From: Stentor roeselii
Taxonomy: Eukaryota > Ciliophora > Heterotrichea > Heterotrichida > Stentoridae
Direction: 5' to 3'
DNA length: 64,000 nt
NCBI GenBank assembly: GCA_006503475.1
Contig: RSEH01000049.1
Span: forward strand, 123,360-187,359
The position numbers and the translations under genes were made by a program. Positions 8,302 to 17,296 of this stretch are shown in pieces (the stretch's first letter is position 1; each line of letters starts with the position of its first letter). The notes under the pieces were generated by a model. The model saw nothing but the letters and a program-made list of their open reading frames with translations, did not search any database and had not been told where the DNA came from.

Positions 8302-11300
8302 ATGTCTGACCAAATAAGAAGATCTGCAAGAATCTCTAAAAAACAAAAAGAAGAAAATCCTCCAAGTCCACCTCCCGGTCTCAGATACCTAAAAGACCAA
8401 GGACTATTATTAAAATCCTCATCAACCCATCGACTTGCCCTTTTATCTCAAGACGTTCCTGACACTTCCGAATCATTTCTGGTAAATTATCTCGAAGAAG
8501 AACCAAACAAACTAACTTACTCAATAGGTCAAGAAATCACTGTGAATCTTGAAGATGTGGTAAAAACGATACAACTCCGAAAATCAGGAAAATTTTTCAG
8601 AATTAGTCAAAGAATGATGATTTCGATCAGTCAATTGTTGGACTTTGACAGTGAAAAAGAAGCTTCGGAGATAGAAAATTTTGAAGATATTCAAGAAGAG
8701 CCTGAAGAGATTCCTGTGAAAAGAAAAAAAAGAACTGAAAGTAAAGAGACGAAAAATAAGGAGATTAAAGAAAGAAAAGAAAAAAATACTTTACCCAAGC
8801 GACAGAAGATCAAAAAACATATGAATGAGTATAAAAGAGGAATTTTTAACCCTTTTGTTAAAGAATCTAGAAATAATGAAATACTTTATGATCCTGGTGA
8901 AGTTGGAAATTTCGATTGCTCAGTTAGGATCAATAATCTCAACTTCCATCGAGCAGCAATTTGTAAAAATAATCAATTGATGGATAATTTGCTGAAATCT
9001 GAATACAAAATTTCTAATTTAATGGAATCTTGGGGTCCTGAATGCAATATAACACCCCTTGAAAGGGCTTTTTTGTGTGAAAATGAGTACTTCGTAAAAG
9101 AGATGTACAAAACTCTTAGTAATAATTCTTTTCGCAAAGCTCAAGAACCAATAAGTGAACTTAACTACGTAAATACTGGAGAAGTTAGTGTTCAAGCTTA
9201 CGGCGTTAAGACAAGAAAGGTGCAAGTTTCTCGAGGAGGTCGAGAAGGGAATAATGCCTTGCTTTGCAAATCATCAACATCCGACAACATGTCCTATTTC
9301 ATCTCCAAGGCCTTCTTGAAGCATCTAATCGAAAAGTCAGTATCAATAAAAATGTTAAAACTTCTAATAACCCTTCTCCCACTAACCGAAAACACTTTAG
9401 GTCTCTGCATAGGTGATGCAATCCGAACAGGTAACAAAGACCTATCTCAATTCCTTCTTCACCATTTCAACCATCAAGGTAGTTTCAACTTTAACTTCCT
9501 TCACGAGGAAGTTTTACATTCAAATCCATTATCTCCATTCAAAAGTCCATCAATAACAAAAAAGCCGATCGAAAACTATTTAATAGCTCCTTTACACGTG
9601 GCATGCATAAACCAAGACTCAACTCACCTTTCATCCCTCTTATCAAACTGCGACGACATCAACTACCCGGACCAAGAAGGCCGGAAGGCAGTTCATTACG
9701 CGGCTGCCAGTCTTTCCACTGACTGTCTGAAGGTCCTCAAGGCTCATGGGTGCAACTTGAATGAACTCGACATCGCAAAAGTCTCTCCTTTAATGATCGC
9801 TGCCATGTTTGATAGAGAAAAAAATGTCGAGTTTCTTGTAAATAATGGAGTTCCTTTAAATTTTAAAGCGAAAGATGGAAGGGCTCCTATTCATTTCGCG
9901 GCTCAATTTGGAGCTTTAAAGGCTTTTAAGAATTTGGTTGAAGCTGGGTGTAAAATTGATTTGCCCGGGACTGATAGGAAAACGCCTTTGATGTTTGCTG
10001 CGATTTTTGGGAATTTTGAGATTGTTTTGGAAATTTTGAATAGGAAGGGAAAGGATGTTAAGAAGGATAAATGTAGGAGGTCGGCTTTGATTTGGGCAGT
10101 AAAAAACGGCCACAGCGACATAGTGAGTCTTCTTCTCTCACGAGGATCGCCATTCGACGAGCCAGATTCCTCTAAAAACTACCCAGTCCACTACGCCGCA
10201 GCCTACGGCTGGTTAGAAATCCTTCAACTTCTCTTACAATCAGGAGCAAGCATAAACGTTCAAAACGACTGGAACATATCCCCTCTTCTAATCTCAAAGT
10301 TAAAATTCCAAAACCACATATATACCTACCTTTTAAAATCAACTGAAGCAAACGTGAACATAAAAGACGAGCAAGGTCGATCCCTAGTCTCAAGAGCGAT
10401 TCTCGATATATCCTTTTCCTCCTTTTCCTCTTTAGACGAGTTGAACTACTTAATCTCAGCAAAAAATGCCGACGTTAACACCCAAGACCTTGCAGGTCTA
10501 ACACCTCTTCACCATCTTTCACGAAAGGCACTTCCCTGGAATTTAAATAATCAACACCCAGAAGCCCTTCACTTAAAGTATCAAGAAGTCCTTCTTGAAG
10601 CAGCTTATTTACTCCTAAACCACGGAAGTAACATCAACGCCTGCTGTGCAGGCGGAACCACTGCCGTGATGTACGCCATTCAAGCTAAAAATGTACCTTT
10701 GGCTGAGGTGCTTATAAAAAAAGGAGCTGATCTCACCATTTGCCCTGAACCTGGAGGCGTTTTTCATTATCTTCTCAGTTTTGAATTAAAACTTTTCATT
10801 CTTTGTGCTCGTATCACTGAGGATCAAATTGACTTGAATGTGAAAAATGCTCAGGGAAGGACTCTTGTTTCGAGAATGATTGATTATTTGAATGAAGAGG
10901 TTTTTGAAATGATTCAAAAATTTTTAAATGGGAAAAAAGTTGATGTCGCTCAGGTGGATTTTGGAGGACTTAGTCCTTTACATCATCTTTGCAAGAAAAG
11001 TAAAAATGTTTCGTTTTCGCAGGGGTTGAATGAAGAGGAAAAAGAAGAGATTTTAGAGAAGTTTAAGAAAATCATGGAAGAAACTGCGAAAATTTTAGTG
11101 TTTTCTGGATGTGATTGCAATTTGATTGATAAGAGTGGATTTCCGGCTGTTCTTTACGCGATTCAAATGAAGAATGTTCATTTAGTTGAAGTTCTTGTTG
11201 ATATTGGAGCTGATTTGAATGTTTTTCCAAATGGAGGAGGGATCTTTCATTATTTACCTAGTTTTGACCTGGAATGTTTAAATTTTACTGAGAAAATGCT

Positions 11301-14300
11301 TGATTTAATACCTGATGATAAAAGTTTAAAAGTTCTTGATAATCAAGGATTTCCCGCTTTTTTAAAATTCGTTGAATTCTTCGCAGATAACTACAAAGGC
11401 TCTGTTAACATCTTCCAATCACATCAAAATTCCAACAATTTCCATCAAATTTTTCCTCTTTTCATTAAAATCTTAGAAAAAATGATCACTAAAGGTGCTG
11501 ATCCCCATGCAGAAGTTTCAAAATTACTGAAATATCGAGAACCTTCCCTAGAAGCAGAAAAAGTTTCCCTTATTAAAAATTACGAATACTGCCCAAAAGG
11601 GAAATTTTCAGCTTTAAACTTACTTTCTGGGTGTAACGATTTGAATTTCTTTGAATTTTTTATTTCGCTTAAACTTGATATCAATCATCAAGACTTTCAA
11701 GGAAATTCTGTTTTAATGAATTTTTATGCTTGTGGGTCGAGGTTCGTTGAAAGACTTATTGATTTGGGAGCTCGAATTGATACTCAGAATCTTCTTGGAG
11801 ATACCTTGATTCATAAGGTGGTTGAGAGACTTGATGTTAGTATGCTTCAGGTTTTAATTGAAAGAAAGGCTCAACTTAATTTTAGGGGAAGTTTTGGAAA
11901 GACTGCACTTGGTCTTGCGGTTGAAAGGAAGAATTTACAGGTTGTTAGAATGCTTTTGGATCATGGGGCTGATCCTAATATTTCTGATGATCAGGGATCA
12001 ACCCCTCTGCACATATCATTCATGCAAGCAGATTCCTCCTCAAACGCATCATTCGACATGGAATCACTTCTTCTCCTCTTCAAATCCGACATAAATTCAA
12101 AAGACCTAAAAGGCCGCACGCCATTACACTACAGTTTTATAAAACTCATAAAAAACAACGAAAACCTTCAAACAGACCCGATAGAGGCAGTGAGTTCAGC
12201 CTGTTCCCTAAAAGAAATCAACGTCAACATCCAAGATTACCTTTTAAGAACACCATTGCACTACGCTGCAGAAAGAGGTTTGACAACTTCAACAATGTTT
12301 TTGCTTTCCAAAGGCGCCTTGCTTGAAGTAGAAGACTTTCAACAAAACACACCTCTCGGCATTGCCATTAAAGAAGGACATGCAAATTATGCAATTATGT
12401 TAGTTCAACAGTCGGCCCAGGTGAATAAAAATGTTTTTGTTCAGCAACAAAGAAATTCTTATTTCAAACAAGATGAAAGCTTTTTGATGTCGAGTAGGTC
12501 GTGTCTTGTTCAAGGGGTTTATAGTATGTTCAAAGCTTCTATTATACAGAATTTTATTGGACTTGCTTATCTTTTGTTATTTAATGGGTATCCTTATATG
12601 CTTGCTATGCAAGATGCGATGACTCAGTCTAAGTTTGCTTTGGTTAAAACACTTCTAGCCAAAGTATCCGAAAATTCCGAACTTCAAAAATCAAACGAAA
12701 GAGGTCAAAACCTATTTCACAGCCTAGCACAGTTCAGTAGTCACTCAAATAAAGACCTAACAATCCAGATCTGTGACCAACTTTTAGACAGAGGAGTAAA
12801 CCTTCACCATCTCGACACCTTCTCAAGAAACCCTCTTCACTACTCTTCAATGACAGAAAACCTAGACTTTTCAAAGTTCCTCCTAATGCAAAAAGTAAGT
12901 TTCACTGCAATCGACAACGATAAAATGACTCCAATCGCCTACACCATCAAAGGCAATAAAATAATTTCTTCCCTCGAAAGTTTAAAACTTTTCGCATCAT
13001 TCGGAGCAAGTTTTCAATTCAAGTATCTCGAAGGAGATTTAATTCAAACTCCATTATTACACGCAATAAAGTCATCAGCGCCTTTAGAAGTAATTCAACT
13101 ATTATTAGATCATGGATCATCTTTAAAAGACACAGGAAGTCCAGAGAATCCTGTCATTTTTGCAATTCAAGGCTCAAGAGTGAATTCAAGTCTTTCCATC
13201 CTGGAGTTGTTATCAAGGTACGGCTGCGAGTTTGACTGTGAGTTGATTGAAAACGGGGTAAAAGAAACTCCCTTGGTCCATGCGATTAAATCGAACGCGC
13301 CTTTAGAAGTTATTCGATTTTTCTTATATCAAGGCGCTTTTCTCACAGAAACTGATAGTCTGGGAACTAGCGCTTTTACTTACATGGTACTTCGGAAGAA
13401 TCATCCTGCTGTCAGAGCTTTTGCTGATCATCAAAGTCTTGACTTGATGCAAGTGGATAGAGAAGGAAAGACTGCTTTAATGTACGCTGTTCTTAATAAT
13501 GACATTCAGGTTGTTAAAGCTATTTTAAATGCAAAAAAATTCAAACCGGAGAATTTAACAGTGACTGACAATGAAGGAAGACATGTTCTTCATTATATTG
13601 TTCAGCCTTTTCCTTTCGGGTCTTTCGAAAATAAAGAAATGTTTGAAATGGTCCTGTCACTTCACCCTCAACCTTTATTACCAGACCAAAAAGGTGAAAC
13701 CATTTGGACCTTAGCGAAAAATCAACGGTCAGGAGTCTTAATTCAAGTTATTTCTAAAATTTTTCCTTCTTTAGATGAACCATTCACGAAAAGAAAATTG
13801 AGCTGTTATGAAGACACTTCAGAAAATGTTGACTTTTTACAAGATGCTGAAGAGTACGTTAAACTTCAACAAGACGCGAAAGAAATTCAGTCAATTCAAA
13901 GAGTTCCTGACCCAAACGGCAACTTTCCTGAATATTTTCAAGTCCTTGATGATTATGACTGCATCATGACAAAGGTCGACATCAGCTCCGGGCCTTACTC
14001 GACTTTTGTCTTTTATAGAATCCAGGTCTTAATTGATACAAATCGTGGAATTTTTATTCTTTTTACAAGATGGGGCAGGATTGGAGAGGTTGGAGCCTCG
14101 CAAAGGACTCCTTTTAATGAAAAAGAAGAAATCATTAAAGAATTTCTTAAAATCTTCAAAGCGAAAACTGGAAATGACTGGGAAAAACCTTTTGAGAAGA
14201 TGAAAGGAAAGTACTTTCCTATGAAATTACAGAAAACTCAGATAAAATATAGAGATTTTATCACTCAGTTTGAAAATGATAATTTTGATGTCGCTTTTGA

Positions 14301-15342
14301 AATTGTTCAAGCTGTTCAAGATTTCACTTCTCCGAATTTATTTAGAAATTATTTCAACTCCAACTTGATTGATTCACAATTGATGAACTTTTCTAATATT
14401 TCTCGAGGGTCTCTTTTAGAAGCTGAAAAAATTCTGAATAGACTGGCGGAAAAAATTAAGGAATTTGAAATAGAAAATGAAGTTGATAGAAAAATAGAAA
14501 TTTTAACGGGTATTCAGGAAATGACTTCAAGGTTTTATGAATTGATTCCTGTTAATTTAGATATCAACTCTCCTGTTGCTCCTATTGTTAAGTTAGATGA
14601 GTTGAGTCCTCTTTTTGAAAAGGTTTTTATGCTTAGGGATCTGGAAATCGCTAGTAAAATCATTTTAGCTGCTTTGTATAGACAGAAGGAAGTTAGTCCT
14701 TTTCTTTATGTTTTAAAAGCTATGGAGGTTAGTTTTCAGGTTGTTCAAATGGATTCTGATGAGTTTAGACTTATTGATAAGTTTATGAGGCAAGGGAAGG
14801 GACGTGCTCAGATTTTGTCGGTTTTTAAAGTTCAAAGAAAAGGGGAAGCTGAAAGGATTGAAGAGTTTAAAAATGTTTCGCATCGGAAATTGTTGTGGCA
14901 TGGGACTAGAACTATGAATCTTATTAGTATTTTGAAGAAAGGCCTCAAGATTGCTCCTCCAGAAGCTCCTTCCACAGGATATATGTTTGGCAAAGGAGTT
15001 TACTTCGCTGATACTTTCGCTAAAAGTTTTGGCTATTGTGGAGTAGGTTACTCGAAATCATGTTTCATGTTATTATGTGAAGTTGTCCTTGGGAAAATGT
15101 ATGAATTATCAAATTCTCAATATATTGAAAAACTTCCTGATGGTTTTCTTTCTACAAAAGGAATCGGGTATCAGTCCCCTGATCCCCAAGAGTCTATAAC
15201 AACTTCATATGGGGTAGAAGTACCTCTCGGAGAACTAAGAAATATAAGTGGAAGCAGTTATCATCTTAATTACAATGAATATATTGTTTACAAAGAATCA
15301 CAGATTAGGATCAGATATTTGCTTCATCTGAAGAATATTTAG
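8302..15342 (+). CDS. Giant ankyrin-repeat poly(ADP-ribose) polymerase with WGR domain
   Basis: A 2346-residue protein in one uninterrupted exon. After a basic, Ser/Lys-rich N-terminus with likely nuclear targeting signals (about residues 1-190), roughly two dozen ankyrin repeats occupy residues 400-1800. A WGR domain follows (about 1869-1965, motif FTRWGRIGEVG), then the helical PARP regulatory domain (about 1985-2130). The catalytic domain comes last. The H-Y-E triad is intact at His2200 (LLWHGTRT), Tyr2234 (GKGVYFAD) and Glu2326 (NYNEYIVY), so the enzyme should make ADP-ribose chains from NAD+. The WGR and regulatory domains place it with DNA-dependent PARP1/2-type enzymes. The ankyrin arm recalls tankyrases and the nematode PME-5. 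The substrate arm and its partners are unknown. Confidence 0.93.
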   Translation: MSDQIRRSARISKKQKEENPPSPPPGLRYLKDQGLLLKSSSTHRLALLSQDVPDTSESFLVNYLEEEPNKLTYSIGQEITVNLEDVVKTIQLRKSGKFFRISQRMMISISQLLDFDSEKEASEIENFEDIQEEPEEIPVKRKKRTESKETKNKEIKERKEKNTLPKRQKIKKHMNEYKRGIFNPFVKESRNNEILYDPGEVGNFDCSVRINNLNFHRAAICKNNQLMDNLLKSEYKISNLMESWGPECNITPLERAFLCENEYFVKEMYKTLSNNSFRKAQEPISELNYVNTGEVSVQAYGVKTRKVQVSRGGREGNNALLCKSSTSDNMSYFISKAFLKHLIEKSVSIKMLKLLITLLPLTENTLGLCIGDAIRTGNKDLSQFLLHHFNHQGSFNFNFLHEEVLHSNPLSPFKSPSITKKPIENYLIAPLHVACINQDSTHLSSLLSNCDDINYPDQEGRKAVHYAAASLSTDCLKVLKAHGCNLNELDIAKVSPLMIAAMFDREKNVEFLVNNGVPLNFKAKDGRAPIHFAAQFGALKAFKNLVEAGCKIDLPGTDRKTPLMFAAIFGNFEIVLEILNRKGKDVKKDKCRRSALIWAVKNGHSDIVSLLLSRGSPFDEPDSSKNYPVHYAAAYGWLEILQLLLQSGASINVQNDWNISPLLISKLKFQNHIYTYLLKSTEANVNIKDEQGRSLVSRAILDISFSSFSSLDELNYLISAKNADVNTQDLAGLTPLHHLSRKALPWNLNNQHPEALHLKYQEVLLEAAYLLLNHGSNINACCAGGTTAVMYAIQAKNVPLAEVLIKKGADLTICPEPGGVFHYLLSFELKLFILCARITEDQIDLNVKNAQGRTLVSRMIDYLNEEVFEMIQKFLNGKKVDVAQVDFGGLSPLHHLCKKSKNVSFSQGLNEEEKEEILEKFKKIMEETAKILVFSGCDCNLIDKSGFPAVLYAIQMKNVHLVEVLVDIGADLNVFPNGGGIFHYLPSFDLECLNFTEKMLDLIPDDKSLKVLDNQGFPAFLKFVEFFADNYKGSVNIFQSHQNSNNFHQIFPLFIKILEKMITKGADPHAEVSKLLKYREPSLEAEKVSLIKNYEYCPKGKFSALNLLSGCNDLNFFEFFISLKLDINHQDFQGNSVLMNFYACGSRFVERLIDLGARIDTQNLLGDTLIHKVVERLDVSMLQVLIERKAQLNFRGSFGKTALGLAVERKNLQVVRMLLDHGADPNISDDQGSTPLHISFMQADSSSNASFDMESLLLLFKSDINSKDLKGRTPLHYSFIKLIKNNENLQTDPIEAVSSACSLKEINVNIQDYLLRTPLHYAAERGLTTSTMFLLSKGALLEVEDFQQNTPLGIAIKEGHANYAIMLVQQSAQVNKNVFVQQQRNSYFKQDESFLMSSRSCLVQGVYSMFKASIIQNFIGLAYLLLFNGYPYMLAMQDAMTQSKFALVKTLLAKVSENSELQKSNERGQNLFHSLAQFSSHSNKDLTIQICDQLLDRGVNLHHLDTFSRNPLHYSSMTENLDFSKFLLMQKVSFTAIDNDKMTPIAYTIKGNKIISSLESLKLFASFGASFQFKYLEGDLIQTPLLHAIKSSAPLEVIQLLLDHGSSLKDTGSPENPVIFAIQGSRVNSSLSILELLSRYGCEFDCELIENGVKETPLVHAIKSNAPLEVIRFFLYQGAFLTETDSLGTSAFTYMVLRKNHPAVRAFADHQSLDLMQVDREGKTALMYAVLNNDIQVVKAILNAKKFKPENLTVTDNEGRHVLHYIVQPFPFGSFENKEMFEMVLSLHPQPLLPDQKGETIWTLAKNQRSGVLIQVISKIFPSLDEPFTKRKLSCYEDTSENVDFLQDAEEYVKLQQDAKEIQSIQRVPDPNGNFPEYFQVLDDYDCIMTKVDISSGPYSTFVFYRIQVLIDTNRGIFILFTRWGRIGEVGASQRTPFNEKEEIIKEFLKIFKAKTGNDWEKPFEKMKGKYFPMKLQKTQIKYRDFITQFENDNFDVAFEIVQAVQDFTSPNLFRNYFNSNLIDSQLMNFSNISRGSLLEAEKILNRLAEKIKEFEIENEVDRKIEILTGIQEMTSRFYELIPVNLDINSPVAPIVKLDELSPLFEKVFMLRDLEIASKIILAALYRQKEVSPFLYVLKAMEVSFQVVQMDSDEFRLIDKFMRQGKGRAQILSVFKVQRKGEAERIEEFKNVSHRKLLWHGTRTMNLISILKKGLKIAPPEAPSTGYMFGKGVYFADTFAKSFGYCGVGYSKSCFMLLCEVVLGKMYELSNSQYIEKLPDGFLSTKGIGYQSPDPQESITTSYGVEVPLGELRNISGSSYHLNYNEYIVYKESQIRIRYLLHLKNI

Positions 15343-15660
15343 TAATATTAATAGAATTTATTGTTGAGTAGTTTATTAGGCTTATATCTCGGAATCGGAT
15401 TGAATATTAAGACAATAAAGACTATGTTCAATACATTATCCATGTTCAAATTTTGATTGAAAGGTTTTAATTTAGATAAAGGTTTGAATTAATCAATTTA
15501 TAAGGCATGCCACATAAAACAAAGTTAAAAATATTCATCATTAAAATTAATAGTAAACCAAGAACATCTATGCAGTAAATATAAGCATTAAAAGTCTTCC
15601 AATAAAGATCCTAAAAACTCATTCACAAAATTAACCCTTCTAAACCTCAAGATCAATCCC
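15343..15660. other. Intergenic DNA after the PARP gene
   Basis: 318 AT-rich bases with no coding-like frame. They probably hold the PARP 3' end and background sequence. Nothing else was seen. Confidence 0.45.
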
Positions 15661-15858
15661 TTCAAAATAACCAAAAAAAAATTTATAAATAATTGCTACA
15701 TAAAACATAAACCCAATCCAAACACAAAAAAAACCTAAAAAACCATCACCTAAACCCTCTAAAACCCAAAAGACCCTCTCCACTCTCAACCCTAAAAACC
15801 CTTAAAATCTTCCCCTAAACTCCAACAACACCTTCAACAAAACCCCTTCAGTTATAAA
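15661..15858 (+). promoter_or_regulatory. G-depleted, C-rich leader of the DRC5-like gene
   Basis: Three G on the coding strand in 198 bases by eye, with many short CCCTA/CCTAAA-like runs in the last 140 bases. The runs superficially recall telomeric repeats but are irregular. This is probably the promoter and leader. Confidence 0.5.
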
Positions 15859-17292
15859 ATGCTAGCCGAGAATATGCGTCGTGGAAAATACCACATAAGC
15901 GACGAAGTTCCATCATTAATCGACATCTCAATCGAAGTAGTCTCAAGCAACTTTTACCGTTACCCAAGTCTTCCAGGTCTTCGAGTGGAATACATAATCG
16001 ACCGAATAATCGATCTCGTGAATGAATCCCTAGAAATAAAGTACACAGCTCCCAACATCGACCACGAGTCTTACTGGCAAAAAGCCTGTCAAAAGCGTTG
16101 GGGCGTAGTCGTCACTACCAACAATCACGGGTGGTCCTGGAAACAAACCTACCTTGAAAAAAACATGCAAGAGCTCGTCAGCAAACTCACTGAAGAAGAC
16201 GTTCCTCGCATCATCAGAGCTTACGAGCACTCAGTCCGCGCACTTAAAGACTCAAAAGACGGCCGCGAGTCAGCCGGCAGGGAAAACGAGTCCGGCCGGC
16301 GGGAAGACGAGCTTTTTTCAAGAGGCGCTGAAGACTGTTCACTTTTAGAAACCTTAACCGCTTCTAGAAATTTCATCTTTGGACTTGAAATTGATGAACT
16401 TCCTTCTCATTTGGACCTCAGGGTGTTATTTGGAAATATTCCTTGTTTGAATAGACTGAAAGTCACTTTTGGAGCTAAGCACTTGGGAAGTGAATATGAC
16501 AGGTCTTACTTCGGCATGCGAATGACGGATGCTGCTGCTTTGACTAAGTGTATTAAAAATGCTCAGTGTTTGAGTTACTTGGCGTTGCCTTGCAATTTGA
16601 TTGATGATGAGCTGGTCAAGATGCTGAGTAAAGGGTTTTTAATGAATAAGACCATTATAGAACTGGACCTTTCACATAATCGTATTGGAGACCAGGGTGC
16701 TAGAAGGATTGCAAAGTTCTTGTTTCATACTCAAGTCCTCATGTCACTTAACCTCAGTGATAATCAGATTCAATATGAAGGCTCAAGGTGCATCGGACAA
16801 GCCTTGAGAAACAACAGGTCTCTTCAGGTGTTAAACTTGAAACATAATCGACTTGATGATAAATCAGGAGCGAAACTTTGTAATGACCTTCAACAGAATC
16901 TCGTTGTTAAGACATTGAATCTCAGCGCTAATATGCTGAGCTCTTTATTCTGTGATAAACTTAGTGAGTTACTTTCAGAGGAAAACTCGCTGATTGACTT
17001 GGATATCAGTTGCAACTTGCTAGTGGATCAAGATGCGGAAGAAAGTGTTAAAGATGGAATGATTCATTCTGTTGAAGGACTTGGAGATGTTTTGAAGAGG
17101 AAGTGTTGTTTGTTTAAACTTGACTTGAGAAGCTGTGGGTTGCCGAAATGTAAGGATTAGATAGACCTGGAGAAGGAAATCACTGAAATTGTACTGAAGC
17201 ATGACTTGGATCAGAAAGATATTCCTTTGTATTATGCGAATGTCGCGTCGTCTAGTAGTTCGCGACAGTCTAGTGCACGGGTGCGTAAGTAG
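15859..17292 (+). CDS. DRC5/TCTE1-like axonemal leucine-rich-repeat protein
   Basis: Two exons, 15859-17149 and 17165-17292, joined across a 15-nt intron, give a 472-residue protein. The N-terminal half holds a conserved-looking segment with a YWQKACQKRW motif and NHGWSWKQTYLEKN. A run of RNI-type leucine-rich repeats follows (about residues 185-430), with repeated LxxLxLxxNxIxxxG. This combination matches TCTE1/DRC5, a subunit of the nexin-dynein regulatory complex that controls ciliary bending. Exon 2 supplies a 44-residue Ser/Arg-rich tail. The gene converges on CFAP206, with 4 bp between stop codons. The family call is from memory of the N-terminal motif plus the LRR type; another ciliary LRR protein is possible. 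Confidence 0.7.
17150..17164 (+). other. 15-nt intron (GTAAGGATTAGATAG)
   Basis: Begins GTA, ends TAG, and carries an A at position 10. Unspliced it gives an in-frame stop. Removed, it adds 44 residues to the DRC5-like protein. Being a multiple of three, it leaves the frame unchanged. Confidence 0.85.
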
Positions 17293-17296
17293 TTAA

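Noticed and set aside
15720-15850. CCCTAAA-like runs resembling telomeric repeats
   Set aside because: The units are irregular in spacing and sequence and lie directly before a start codon; they fit the C/A-rich leader signature seen at other genes.
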